Source: RGIG5952 sp045603485 (GTDB lineage: Bacteria; Verrucomicrobiota; Kiritimatiellia; RFP12; JAAYLN01). Taken from it: 64,000 bases of DNA. The notes under the pieces were generated by a model. That model was not told the origin of the DNA. It did not search any database and saw only the letters and a list, made by a program, of their open reading frames with translations. Position 1 is the first letter of the stretch. Every line of letters starts with the position of its first letter. The position numbers and the translations under genes were made by a program. The stretch is taken from contig JAZUMF010000117.1 in assembly GCA_045603485.1 (NCBI GenBank), positions 1 through 64,000 of the forward strand. The letters are read 5' to 3'. Shown one piece after another: positions 25,695 through 33,583 of this stretch.

Positions 25695-25771
25695 TGCGGG
25701 GTGGAGCAGCTTGGCAGCTCGTCAGGCCCATAACCTGAAGGTCATAGGTTCAAATCCTATCCCCGCTACCA
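25695..25771 (+). tRNA. Initiator tRNA-fMet (CAT), copy 2, atypical
   Basis: Identical in sequence to copy 1, including C33 and the A29-U41 pair, so these are not sequencing errors of a single locus. Confidence 0.9.
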
Positions 25772-25775
25772 ATTT

Positions 25776-25852
25776 GCGCCTGTAGCTCAATTGGACAGAG
25801 CGTTAGCCTCCGGAGCTGAAGGTTGTGGGTTCGATCCCCGCCAGGCGCGCCA
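25776..25852 (+). tRNA. tRNA-Arg (CCG)
   Basis: Acceptor GCGCCTG/CAGGCGC, anticodon loop CTCCGGA giving CCG, T-loop TTCGATC, CCA encoded. A short GCGCCTC at 25857 just after it may be a fragment of another Arg copy. Confidence 0.95.
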
Positions 25853-25912
25853 CTTGCGCCTCCCAAAATCTTTTTTTCAAAAAATACCCTTTACTTTGCC
25901 TTTGTGATTCTT

Positions 25913-25942
25913 TTGACATAAAAAGATTCCGAATGATACAAT
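25913..25942 (+). promoter_or_regulatory. Sigma-70 promoter of the 26-kb gene
   Basis: TTGACA at 25913-25918 and TACAAT at 25937-25942, 18 bases apart, the latter preceded by TGA as an extended -10. The leader is about 33 bases and contains AGGAG. Confidence 0.7.
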
Positions 25943-25981
25943 CTTAACAGATTACAGGTTTCACACTTTTTAGGAGTTTTT

Positions 25982-28018
25982 ATGGAAACGAGTTCTTCCT
26001 TGAATTTGAATTTTGATCCGCTGATTCCTTTCAATAAGGATCTTGTCGGTGTTGAGAATGTCGCTAACGAGCTTAGGAGTATCAGGGAACGCACTGGCTT
26101 TAGGCGTTTTTTGATTACGGGACCGGGCTTTAATGCTGTTATGTACGGCCCTTTTGCTGATGATGTTTATTCAAAAATCGGCGATGATATCGCGAAGATA
26201 CAGAGCGAGCTTAAGGATACCGATATCAAGTTGTCATGGTGGTGTGCGCCGACAATCAGGTATTTTTCCGATTTTAATTCTATTGAAGATGCCGCAGGTA
26301 ATAAGTGTGTCGACAATAAGAAGTGTCCTCTGGATGAAAGCTTTATCAAGGATTGGACAGCTAAAATCCGCTCTGTCGCCGAGCGTTGTGATTTGGAGTT
26401 TATCGTCATTGAGGATGACTTTGTTATCAATTTTTCACGCGGGTTAAATGAGTCGGGAGGCTGTTATTGCCACAGGCATTTAGAGCTTTTCGCAAAGCTA
26501 TATGGAGAGCATTTGACGGCAGAGCAGATTTGGGACGCATTTGTTAACCGCACACCGGAAAACCTTCCAATCAGGCGTGCCTTTTCAGATGCTCAACGCG
26601 AGTCATTGGTTGCACTGGCTAAGCGTGTACGCAGTGAGGTCAATAAGGTCAATTCTAAGATCCGCATTGTTCTCTGCGAGCCTGGCGGCGCAGATTTGGA
26701 CGGCGACAGCGCCGAGGCTATTACCCGAGCCTTTGCAGGTGAGAATCGTCCTGCTATCCGCCAGCAGGGTGCAATTTACAGTGCAGAGACCACCCCAGCT
26801 ATGATTCCTTCGGCACTATGTCATGCTATGTGGGTGACAGAACGGTTGCCGCGCGATATTGAGACATTCTATGAGGCTGATACATATCCTCATAACAGAT
26901 TTTTCTCGTCGGCAACGGCTATGACTTCTTTGATGAGCGGCGTCTTGATGGCGGGCTCGTCTGACTTTATGTTTTATTGCACACAGTACCTTGACGATCC
27001 TTTGGAGGACGATGGGTACGCTGCTCAATACAAGAGACTTTTGCCTAAATTTGAAAAGGCGCACCGCTTTATCATGGAGAAGGAGGCAAGGCTTACAGGT
27101 ATCCGTCAGGTATGGTCTTCTGATGCGGCTTGGTTAAATAGGCGTGCGAAGAATCTTGATGGCGACCATTGGCAGAGTCTGATCCATTGGCAGTCATATT
27201 TTTATTCCAAGATGGGTTTGCCGTATACGATGCGTGACTGTGATGCGGCGGTCAATTCGCTTATCGGCGGTATGCCTGATTATTTGAGTGATGAGGAAAT
27301 CAGGAGGATGCTTTCCGGCGGTCTCTTTATCGATGCTCAAGCTGCAGAGATATTGGCTAAGCGTGGATTTTCAAAGGAAATCGGCGCTGATGTCGAGCGC
27401 GTCGAAAGGATTCCGGCTCTTGGTGAGAAGATTTTGCCGGCCGCAGAATGTCAGTCTCGCGGTAAGCGGATGAATGCTTCGTTTATCTTCAATGCCGGCG
27501 CCGAGGGCTCTATTAGGCGTTATGCTGTCTTGAAGCCTCATGACGGCACTAAGGTGCTCAGTTCATACCTTGACAATTATGATAATGAAATTGCTCCGTC
27601 ATTTACATATTTCGAGAATGAACTTGGCGGTCGTGTGGCAATCATGCCTACTTCTCTTTGCAACAATAGGACTTCTTCTCTTTACAATTTGCGTAGGCAG
27701 GAGATGTTGCGAAATGTCTTTAACCGCCTTGCCGGTGAAAATGGCCTGCCTGTGAATGTTAAGAACGCGCCCGGAGTTTGGGTGCTTGCGGCATTGTCTA
27801 AGGCCGGTGATGAGATGCTTGTCATGGTCAATAATCTTAACTGTGATGTTCGGGCAGGAGTTAAGCTTGATATCGGCAAGAATTGGTCTTCGGCGAAGGC
27901 ATATTTCCTGAATGACGATGGTAATGAGGTCCCATTGGATATCAAGGACGGTGTCATTACAATTGAAAAGCCTCTCGGGGTTATGATCCCAGAGTTTATC
28001 CATCTTTCTCTTCCCTGA
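25982..28018 (+). CDS. Large soluble protein, TIM-barrel glycoside-hydrolase-like, unassigned
   Basis: 678 residues, no signal peptide. I cannot place it in a named family. The alternating hydrophobic strands (RFLITGPGF, KLSWWCAP, LEFIVIEDDF, RIVLCEPGG) and the ETFYEADTYPHNRF segment resemble a beta/alpha barrel like GH42-type enzymes, with a smaller beta-rich C-terminal domain (about 490-678) like the trimerisation or Greek-key parts of such enzymes. Candidate acidic residues exist in VIEDD and IETFYEAD. Strong start: AGGAG 6 bases before ATG. It is single, with its own promoter and a weak terminator at its stop. The location between GH39 and rhamnose genes supports a sugar role, as an inference. 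Confidence 0.55.
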   Translation: METSSSLNLNFDPLIPFNKDLVGVENVANELRSIRERTGFRRFLITGPGFNAVMYGPFADDVYSKIGDDIAKIQSELKDTDIKLSWWCAPTIRYFSDFNSIEDAAGNKCVDNKKCPLDESFIKDWTAKIRSVAERCDLEFIVIEDDFVINFSRGLNESGGCYCHRHLELFAKLYGEHLTAEQIWDAFVNRTPENLPIRRAFSDAQRESLVALAKRVRSEVNKVNSKIRIVLCEPGGADLDGDSAEAITRAFAGENRPAIRQQGAIYSAETTPAMIPSALCHAMWVTERLPRDIETFYEADTYPHNRFFSSATAMTSLMSGVLMAGSSDFMFYCTQYLDDPLEDDGYAAQYKRLLPKFEKAHRFIMEKEARLTGIRQVWSSDAAWLNRRAKNLDGDHWQSLIHWQSYFYSKMGLPYTMRDCDAAVNSLIGGMPDYLSDEEIRRMLSGGLFIDAQAAEILAKRGFSKEIGADVERVERIPALGEKILPAAECQSRGKRMNASFIFNAGAEGSIRRYAVLKPHDGTKVLSSYLDNYDNEIAPSFTYFENELGGRVAIMPTSLCNNRTSSLYNLRRQEMLRNVFNRLAGENGLPVNVKNAPGVWVLAALSKAGDEMLVMVNNLNCDVRAGVKLDIGKNWSSAKAYFLNDDGNEVPLDIKDGVITIEKPLGVMIPEFIHLSLP

Positions 28019-28035
28019 AGAGAGAAGGTTTTTTT
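28006..28035 (+). terminator. Probable terminator after the 26-kb gene
   Basis: TCTCTT pairs with AAGAGA around CCCTG, then a seven-base T-run at 28029-28035. The stem overlaps the stop codon and is only six pairs long. Confidence 0.5.
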
Positions 28036-28089
28036 GACAATTGCTAATGTCAATCGAGTCGCCAAAAAACTGTCTAACTTACAAACTCG

Positions 28090-28142
28090 CAACACTGTAA
28101 CACTTGCAAACTGACAATATACAATGCAAGTTACAAGTGTTG
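28090..28142. repeat. Imperfect 18-bp inverted repeat between convergent genes
   Basis: The arm 28090-28108 is the near reverse complement of 28125-28142 (CAACACT and TTGCA blocks match, with one shifted base in the middle). The loop is 16 bases. No T-run, so it may be a REP-like or mRNA-protecting structure in the 219-base convergent gap. Confidence 0.55.
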
Positions 28143-28237
28143 CAGTAGGGATGTTTCGAGTCCGGGAGTTATAGTTGCCAACCCAAAGTCTAACATCTAT
28201 CGGTAATTGACAACATTGATATCGGTATCGGCATTTC

Positions 28238-29107
28238 TCAGTTGCGATAGCTGAAGGTGCAGGAGTCACCCTCGTTCTCGCGGAAGATTTCATCCCACTC
28301 GCGAGGCCGTTCCTCGCCTTCTTTAAGGGGAGACGGGAAGAAAAAGTCGCTTTGCTTTAGAGATACGACTGCGCGATCTTCGTAGGAGCGCATTATTGCA
28401 AAGCCGATTGTTCCCCACCATCCCGTTGACGGAACGCACACCTCGCGAGTGACATGGCGTTTAGAAAAACCGCTGTAGTACCAGTTCTTTATCCATTGAT
28501 GCTTGTGTCCATAGACATATCCTACAAAATTAGGATTGTCTTCAAAGGTGGCTCGGATATCTTTGCCGTTTATGCGGAGCTCGCAGGGCGGATGGTGTGA
28601 GCCGATGATAAAGGGGCGCTTTGATTCGGCGGCAGCCTTGCAGAGCCATTCGGCCTGTGCTTCGTCAAGGATACCCTCAACGGCATTCCAGCCGCCTTCA
28701 TCGCCGATCTCCTTGAGGGAGTCCAAGAGGAAGAGGTCAAGTGTGCCGAGATCAACGGCAGCGGCGGCGCGTCCGGGAACTGGTGAGCGCTCAAGACTTT
28801 CAGGGTGGTACCTGAAGAAGGAATCGCGATGGTCATGATTGCCAAGCGTTAGTATCAGGTCAATGCCGGCATCGCGAATTCTGTTTAATTCATCCATTGA
28901 TTCTTCGTAATCGGCTGAAAGTCCCTTCCAGAGTGAAATATCGCCAAAAATGACAACACGGGCGGGCAGGGGGTCCATCGCCAGTATTTGGTCTACAGCA
29001 TTTACGAAGAGGGGATTTTGGTAGACAGGCTGTCCGGCGACCTCTTTGCCGCTTACATGGATGTCTGAAAGAAAAATCGAAAGATTCTTGTCAAATTTTT
29101 TTTGCAT
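28238..29107 (-). CDS. Cytoplasmic calcineurin-like metallophosphoesterase
   Basis: 289 residues. Metal-site motifs appear in order: FLSDIHVS, VIFGDISLW, LTLGNHDHR, GSHHPPC and YGHKHQW. That is a complete class III phosphodiesterase-like set; substrates range from cyclic nucleotides to nucleotides, and cannot be chosen from sequence. No signal peptide. The start at 29107 has GGAG upstream in the minus direction (the TTG at 29119 is part of that site). It faces the 26-kb gene and is divergent from the aldolase gene. Confidence 0.85.
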   Translation of the reverse strand: MQKKFDKNLSIFLSDIHVSGKEVAGQPVYQNPLFVNAVDQILAMDPLPARVVIFGDISLWKGLSADYEESMDELNRIRDAGIDLILTLGNHDHRDSFFRYHPESLERSPVPGRAAAAVDLGTLDLFLLDSLKEIGDEGGWNAVEGILDEAQAEWLCKAAAESKRPFIIGSHHPPCELRINGKDIRATFEDNPNFVGYVYGHKHQWIKNWYYSGFSKRHVTREVCVPSTGWWGTIGFAIMRSYEDRAVVSLKQSDFFFPSPLKEGEERPREWDEIFRENEGDSCTFSYRN

Positions 29108-29265
29108 CGTAAACTCCAAAGGTTTTAATTAAGTTTACAATTCTTTTCCTTTAAGCGCAAGCGTTGTTATGAATCCATAGGGTAGCTTGGAACGGGAGCT
29201 AGGTAAGGTTGCGGTGTGACGCTGCTAATGTGATAATGCCGCCAACGGAAAATGAATAACTCTAA

Positions 29266-29294
29266 TTGACATAAACGAACGAATTAAATAAACT
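29266..29294 (+). promoter_or_regulatory. Promoter of the rhamnose aldolase-isomerase operon
   Basis: TTGACA at 29266-29271 and TAAACT at 29289-29294 separated by 17 bases. The -35 is perfect while the -10 matches four of six, as often seen in activator-dependent catabolic promoters. The leader is about 60 bases. Confidence 0.55.
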
Positions 29295-29359
29295 ATTATA
29301 GTGTTTTTATCTTATGCATCGAGAGTGTTTCCGTTGCAGTTTTGTTGGAGTATTATAAA

Positions 29360-30178
29360 ATGGCAGACAAATCACTTTACATCAAGCCGCCGCTTGTTGT
29401 TCGTGCTTTTGATTGGACAAAGCACAATCCTAAAACCCGTAAGACGATTGACGCATTTTTCGTCTCTGAAGAGGTTACTGCAGTAAAGAGGCAGATGGTA
29501 GAGGTCGGTCAGCGACTCTACAAGCGTGAATATGTTGATGGAAACGGCGGCAATCTTTCTGTTCGCGTTGCCAAGGATCTTGTGCTATGCACTCCTACAT
29601 TGTGCTCAAAGGGCTTTATGACCGTTGAGGATATCTGCCTTGTTGATATGAAGGCAGGTCAATTATGCGGTTATCGTCCTGCAACCAGCGAGGTGAGAGT
29701 TCATATCGCCATGATGAAGGCCGGTGGCGTAAATGCTTGTGTCCACGCTCATCCTCCTTGCTGCAATGCCTTCCTGCTGGCTGGTATGGTTCCTCCAAAC
29801 GGTGTTAATCCTGAGGCCGACATTTTCCTTGGTCAGATTCCTTTGGCTCCATATCAAACTCCTGGTACACCAGAGGTCGCTGCATCTGTTGCAGAGGCTG
29901 CAAAGCAGTCCAATGTCGTCTTTATGGAGAACCATGGCGTTATTTCAGGTGCTGCCGATATTGAGGCTGCGGAGTGGTATCTTGAAAATGCGGATGCCTA
30001 TTGCAAGATGCTTCTTTTGGCGGGTCTCCATAAGGGCAGAATCAATCAGGTTAAGGAAAAGTATCTTGATGCCTTCCTTTCAATCCGCAAGGCAAATGGC
30101 TTGGTTGTCCCCGAAGGTCAGCCTCCATATAATATGCGTGAATTCGCAGGCTACCGTATGGGACAGTCGGGCGAATAG
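29360..30178 (+). CDS. Class II aldolase, probable rhamnulose-1-phosphate aldolase
   Basis: 272 residues. Zinc site HAHPP with the typical spacing to a later MENHGV segment; GNGGNLSVRV forms the phosphate loop near residue 65. Class II aldolases of this group split L-rhamnulose-1-P or L-fuculose-1-P to dihydroxyacetone phosphate and L-lactaldehyde. The gene is 33 bases before L-rhamnose isomerase, so rhamnulose-1-P is the likely substrate. About 40 residues precede the canonical domain, an extension absent from E. coli FucA. ATG 29360 has GGAG nine bases upstream. Confidence 0.82.
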   Translation: MADKSLYIKPPLVVRAFDWTKHNPKTRKTIDAFFVSEEVTAVKRQMVEVGQRLYKREYVDGNGGNLSVRVAKDLVLCTPTLCSKGFMTVEDICLVDMKAGQLCGYRPATSEVRVHIAMMKAGGVNACVHAHPPCCNAFLLAGMVPPNGVNPEADIFLGQIPLAPYQTPGTPEVAASVAEAAKQSNVVFMENHGVISGAADIEAAEWYLENADAYCKMLLLAGLHKGRINQVKEKYLDAFLSIRKANGLVVPEGQPPYNMREFAGYRMGQSGE

Positions 30179-30211
30179 TCTTTCAGGTCTTTTACAGTAA
30201 GGAGTTTTATA

Positions 30212-31462
30212 ATGAGTTTTGCTGAAGCTAAAGCCAAATATGCAGCAATCGGTGTTGATGTAGAGGCTGCTCTTGATAAGCTTTCCAAGGTTCCTGTCGC
30301 GCTTCATTGCTGGCAAGGTGACGATGTTATCGGCTTTGACCATGACGGTCCTCTTTCTGGTGGTATTCAGACAACTGGTAATTACCCTGGAAAGGCCCGC
30401 ACTCCAGAGGAGTTGATGGCTGACATCGATAAGGTGCTTTCCCTTTGCCCGGGCACAAAGAAGATAAATATTCACGCCTGCTATGCCATTTTTAAGCCCG
30501 GCGAGTGGGTCGATCGTGATAAGATTGGTCCAGAGCACTTTGCCAAATGGGTAGAGTTTTGCAAGGCTCGCGGTCTTGGTGCTGATTTTAATCCAACATT
30601 TTTCAGCCATCCCAAGTGCGATCCTTTGACTCTCTCAAGCCCCAATGAGGAGACTCGTCGTTTTTGGATTGAGCATGGCAAGTGCTGCGTTCGCATTGCA
30701 CAATATTTCGCGGAGGAGCTTGGTCAGCCCTGCGTTCTAAATCTTTGGGCCGGTGATGGCTTTAAGGATATTCCTGCCGACCGTCTTGGTCCCCGTCAGC
30801 GTTATCGTGCATCATTTGATGAGATTATCGCAGAACCATTTGACAAGTCAAAGGTTTATATTACCGTTGAGGCTAAACTTTTCGGTATCGGTGTTGAGTC
30901 ATATACCGTCGGCAGTAACGAGTTTTGTCTTAAGTATGCCGCAGCCAACAAAGATAATGGCGTGATTTCCTTGATGGATGCAGGCCACTATCATCCGACT
31001 GAGGTGATTTCCGATAAGATAAGTGCTCTTCTTACTTATGATGATAAGATTGCTCTTCATGTTTCTCGTCCTGTCCGTTGGGATAGCGACCATGTCGTAA
31101 TCTTTGATGATGAGACAAAGGAGATTGCTCGCGAGATTGTCCGCTGTGATGCTCTTGACCGCGTCTTTATTGCTCTTGACTACTTTGATGCGTCAATCAA
31201 TCGTATCGCGGCATGGACGACGGGCTTCCGTTCAATGCAGAAGGCTCTGCTTTATGCATTGCTTCAGCCATGCGAGGAAATGAAGGCTCTTCAGGATAAG
31301 CAAGATTTTTCACGCCTTCTTGTTATGCAGGAGGAGCTTAAGTTTTATCCCTTCGGCGAAATTTGGGAAGAGTATTGCAATCGCTCTGGAGCTCCTGCCG
31401 ATGGAGCCTGGTTTGAGGATGTTCTTGCATACGAGCGTGATGTCCTCTCGAAGCGAGCATAA
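30212..31462 (+). CDS. rhaA: L-rhamnose isomerase
   Basis: 416 residues, close to the usual 419. Starts with the family hallmark VALHCWQGDDVIGF; metal and substrate residues are in KINIHACYA, FNPTFFSHPK, EAKLFGIGVES, DAGHYHPTE and HVSRPVRWDSDHVV. It converts L-rhamnose to L-rhamnulose in the cytoplasm. AAGGAG precedes the ATG. It is in an operon with the class II aldolase; rhamnulokinase (RhaB) and a transport gene are not in the window. Confidence 0.96.
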   Translation: MSFAEAKAKYAAIGVDVEAALDKLSKVPVALHCWQGDDVIGFDHDGPLSGGIQTTGNYPGKARTPEELMADIDKVLSLCPGTKKINIHACYAIFKPGEWVDRDKIGPEHFAKWVEFCKARGLGADFNPTFFSHPKCDPLTLSSPNEETRRFWIEHGKCCVRIAQYFAEELGQPCVLNLWAGDGFKDIPADRLGPRQRYRASFDEIIAEPFDKSKVYITVEAKLFGIGVESYTVGSNEFCLKYAAANKDNGVISLMDAGHYHPTEVISDKISALLTYDDKIALHVSRPVRWDSDHVVIFDDETKEIAREIVRCDALDRVFIALDYFDASINRIAAWTTGFRSMQKALLYALLQPCEEMKALQDKQDFSRLLVMQEELKFYPFGEIWEEYCNRSGAPADGAWFEDVLAYERDVLSKRA

Positions 31463-31480
31463 TTTTTGCATATATATTAA

Positions 31481-31517
31481 AAAAGGCAACCTCCGTAAGG
31501 ATGGTTGCCTTTTTTTT
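31481..31517. terminator. Bidirectional rho-independent terminator after rhaA
   Basis: GGCAACC (31485-31491) pairs with GGTTGCC (31503-31509), extended by TCC/GGA near the loop, followed by eight T on the plus strand and preceded by an A-run, so it serves rhaA and the convergent 5-FCL gene. Confidence 0.9.
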
Positions 31518-31523
31518 GCGGTT

Positions 31524-32081
31524 TTATAGGGCAAATTGCCATGGGATGGCTTTTATGTCGTGCGTTTCAAGTGGGATGGGCCTCTCTGTAATTTGCTTAT
31601 GGTGGCAATAACCGACTATGAGTGTGTCTTTGCGGGTATTTAGGAGGAGTCTGTCGTACCAGCCGCCTCCGTATCCGAGGCGTGCCCCGTCGGCATTGAA
31701 GGCTAATCCCGGTACGAAAATCAAATCAAGGTTTTCGCTGTTTATTAAATGTGGGGATTTGGGCTGGGGGATTCCCATTGGTCCTGTCTCGAGGTCGGTT
31801 TCTTCGGCGAAATGTGCAAATCGGTAGCAATTTTCGCTTTCTATCCAAGCGGGAATGCAGATTTCGCAATTAGCCTCTCTTAAGACTTTAATCAGGTTGT
31901 CTGTTGAGAGCTCTGTCCCAATTGAGATGTATATAGCTACTGATTTGACTGATTGGTTTGTTGAGAGAAATTCTGATAGTTTTTGAGACGCCAGTTGTGC
32001 CTCAAGGTTCATTTCTTCCTGAGAAATCGCTGCACGGACTTTTCTGAAATGGGTTCTAAGTGTTTTTTTGCTCGTTTCCAT
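31524..32081 (-). CDS. 5-formyltetrahydrofolate cyclo-ligase
   Basis: 185 residues. Motifs are KKTLRTHFRKVR at the N-terminus, VPGLAFNADGARLGYGGGWYDR (the family signature) and YCHHKQ near the C-terminus. The enzyme uses ATP to convert 5-formyl-THF to methenyl-THF. The start at 32081 has GGGAG upstream and overlaps the rarA end by 26 bases. An ATG 15 codons upstream lies deep in rarA and is less likely. Confidence 0.92.
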   Translation of the reverse strand: METSKKTLRTHFRKVRAAISQEEMNLEAQLASQKLSEFLSTNQSVKSVAIYISIGTELSTDNLIKVLREANCEICIPAWIESENCYRFAHFAEETDLETGPMGIPQPKSPHLINSENLDLIFVPGLAFNADGARLGYGGGWYDRLLLNTRKDTLIVGYCHHKQITERPIPLETHDIKAIPWQFAL

Positions 32082-33402
32082 TGGGATACTCCCACGCCGC
32101 CATGCGTTTTGCGATGGTATCTTCATAGCCTATGTTGGTGGGCTTGTAGTAGCGTGCCGATGTGGGGATGTAGACTTGTTCTACATGGTGGTCGGCATAG
32201 TCGTGCGGGTAGAGATATGGTTTTGGCTCTTCTTTCCCGGCAGCGGAGACATGAACATTTTTCAGATGCTCGGGGACGGGAAGAACTCTGCCTTGGCGGA
32301 TATCTTCTGAGGCAGCTCCTATCGCCAAGTATGACGCATTGGATTTGGGCGCTGTTGCAAGGTAGGTTACCGCTTGAGCAAGGACGATTCGAGCTTCTGG
32401 CATGCCGACAAAATCAACGGCATGATATGCGGAAACGGCTATTGTCAGTGCTCTGGGGTCGGCATTGCCAATATCTTCACTGGCAAAAATAACCATTCTG
32501 CGGACGATAAAGCGAGGGTCTTCTCCTGCGTCAAGCATCTTTGCGAGCCAATAGATTGCCGCATGAGGGTCGGATCCGCGCATACTCTTAATAAAAGCGG
32601 AGATTGTGTCGTAGTGCCCATCTTCATTGCGGTCATAGGCAATCATCTTTTTCTGGACGCAATCCTGCATTATCGCAGTATCGACGATGACTGAACCGTT
32701 TTCATTTTTTGGCGTACTGCGAACGGCTACTTCAAGGGCTGTCAGGGCTCGGCGGGCATCGCCTTCGCATATTTCAGCCAAGAAGGATACAGCTTCATCG
32801 GAGACTTGCGGCTTGAAGGACGCCAGACCTCGCTCTAAATCGGAAAGGGATCTGCGAATTAGCGTTTCTATTGACTTTGCGTCAAGAGAATGTAATTCAA
32901 AAACTAGGGAGCGCGAGGTTAGCGGCGTGTTGATGAATATCTGCGGATTGTGGGTGGTGGCTCCGATAAGTGTCACTGTACCATCTTCAATATATGGCAA
33001 AAGGACATCCTGCTGAGCTTTATTGAAGCGATGGATTTCGTCGACGAATAGGACCGTTCCTCTAACGCCGAGCATTGTGCGAGCCCCTTCGCATACGCTG
33101 CGGATTGCTGCGACATTGCTTGTGACACCGCTGGCCCGTTCAAATCTGCGACATGTAGCTTTGGCAATTACTTCGGCAAGAGAAGTTTTTCCGCAACCGG
33201 GAGGACCATAGAAGATTAAGTTGGTTAATCGGTCCGCTTCGATAACGCGTCTAAGGAGGCGACCTTCACCTAGGATGTGCTCTTGACCTACAACTTCATC
33301 AAGGGTGCGCGGGCGCATCCTTGCAGCAAGGGGAACGGCGACGGAATAATCTGCTTCATCAATGTCGCCATTTCGTTTGGTACTGGCAAATAAATCATCC
33401 AT
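32056..33402 (-). CDS. rarA: Replication-associated recombination protein A (RarA/MgsA)
   Basis: 448 residues. AAA+ clamp-loader-like ATPase: RPRTLDEVVGQEHILG near 31, Walker A GPPGCGKT at 66-73, Walker B VLFVDEIHRF near 118, sensor 1 LIGATTHNP, and the C-terminal tetramerisation part with YLYPHDY. RarA acts at stalled replication forks with SSB. The ATG at 33402 lies 14 bases after the T-run of a terminator, so transcription from upstream must be read-through or regulated. Confidence 0.93.
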   Translation of the reverse strand: MDDLFASTKRNGDIDEADYSVAVPLAARMRPRTLDEVVGQEHILGEGRLLRRVIEADRLTNLIFYGPPGCGKTSLAEVIAKATCRRFERASGVTSNVAAIRSVCEGARTMLGVRGTVLFVDEIHRFNKAQQDVLLPYIEDGTVTLIGATTHNPQIFINTPLTSRSLVFELHSLDAKSIETLIRRSLSDLERGLASFKPQVSDEAVSFLAEICEGDARRALTALEVAVRSTPKNENGSVIVDTAIMQDCVQKKMIAYDRNEDGHYDTISAFIKSMRGSDPHAAIYWLAKMLDAGEDPRFIVRRMVIFASEDIGNADPRALTIAVSAYHAVDFVGMPEARIVLAQAVTYLATAPKSNASYLAIGAASEDIRQGRVLPVPEHLKNVHVSAAGKEEPKPYLYPHDYADHHVEQVYIPTSARYYKPTNIGYEDTIAKRMAAWEYPNGNEQKNT

Positions 33403-33415
33403 CGGGAAGGGGACT

Positions 33416-33443
33416 AAAAAACAAAAGCCGCGATAAACGCGGC
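33416..33443 (-). terminator. Terminator between tRNA-Cys and rarA
   Basis: On the minus strand GCCGCG pairs with CGCGGC around a five-base loop, followed by a T-rich tract. It ends the tRNA-Cys transcript but lies immediately before the rarA start. Confidence 0.8.
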
Positions 33444-33457
33444 CTCATTGAAGTTGA

Positions 33458-33531
33458 TGGAGGCGTGGATCGGAGTCGAACCGATCTAGAAGGATTTGCA
33501 GTCCTCTGCCTAACCGCTTGGCTACCACGCC
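33458..33531 (-). tRNA. tRNA-Cys (GCA), CCA encoded
   Basis: Acceptor GGCGTGG/CCACGCC, anticodon loop CTGCAAA giving GCA, T-loop TTCGACT, discriminator T as in all tRNA-Cys, CCA at 33460-33458. Confidence 0.95.
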
Positions 33532-33545
33532 ATCAAGATATAAAT

Positions 33546-33574
33546 ACTATATCAAAAGAATGGCTATATGTCAA
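33546..33574 (-). promoter_or_regulatory. Sigma-70 promoter of tRNA-Cys
   Basis: Minus strand TTGACA (33574-33569), 17 bases, TATAGT (33551-33546) with an upstream TG. The tRNA starts 15 bases further. Confidence 0.8.
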
Positions 33575-33583
33575 ACAAAAAAT

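Larger units (their letters stand above)
25432..25771 (+). repeat. Tandem duplication of an Arg-fMet tRNA unit (~172 bp)
   Basis: The Arg(ACG)-fMet pair is repeated with identical tRNAs at a 171-172 base offset; only the short spacers differ (15 versus 14 bases). The lack of substitutions points to a recent duplication or ongoing homogenisation. Confidence 0.8.

Noticed and set aside
27682..28293. 203-codon minus-strand frame across the end of the 26-kb gene
   Set aside because: It overlaps the real plus-strand gene for most of its length and runs into the 3' end of the phosphoesterase gene.
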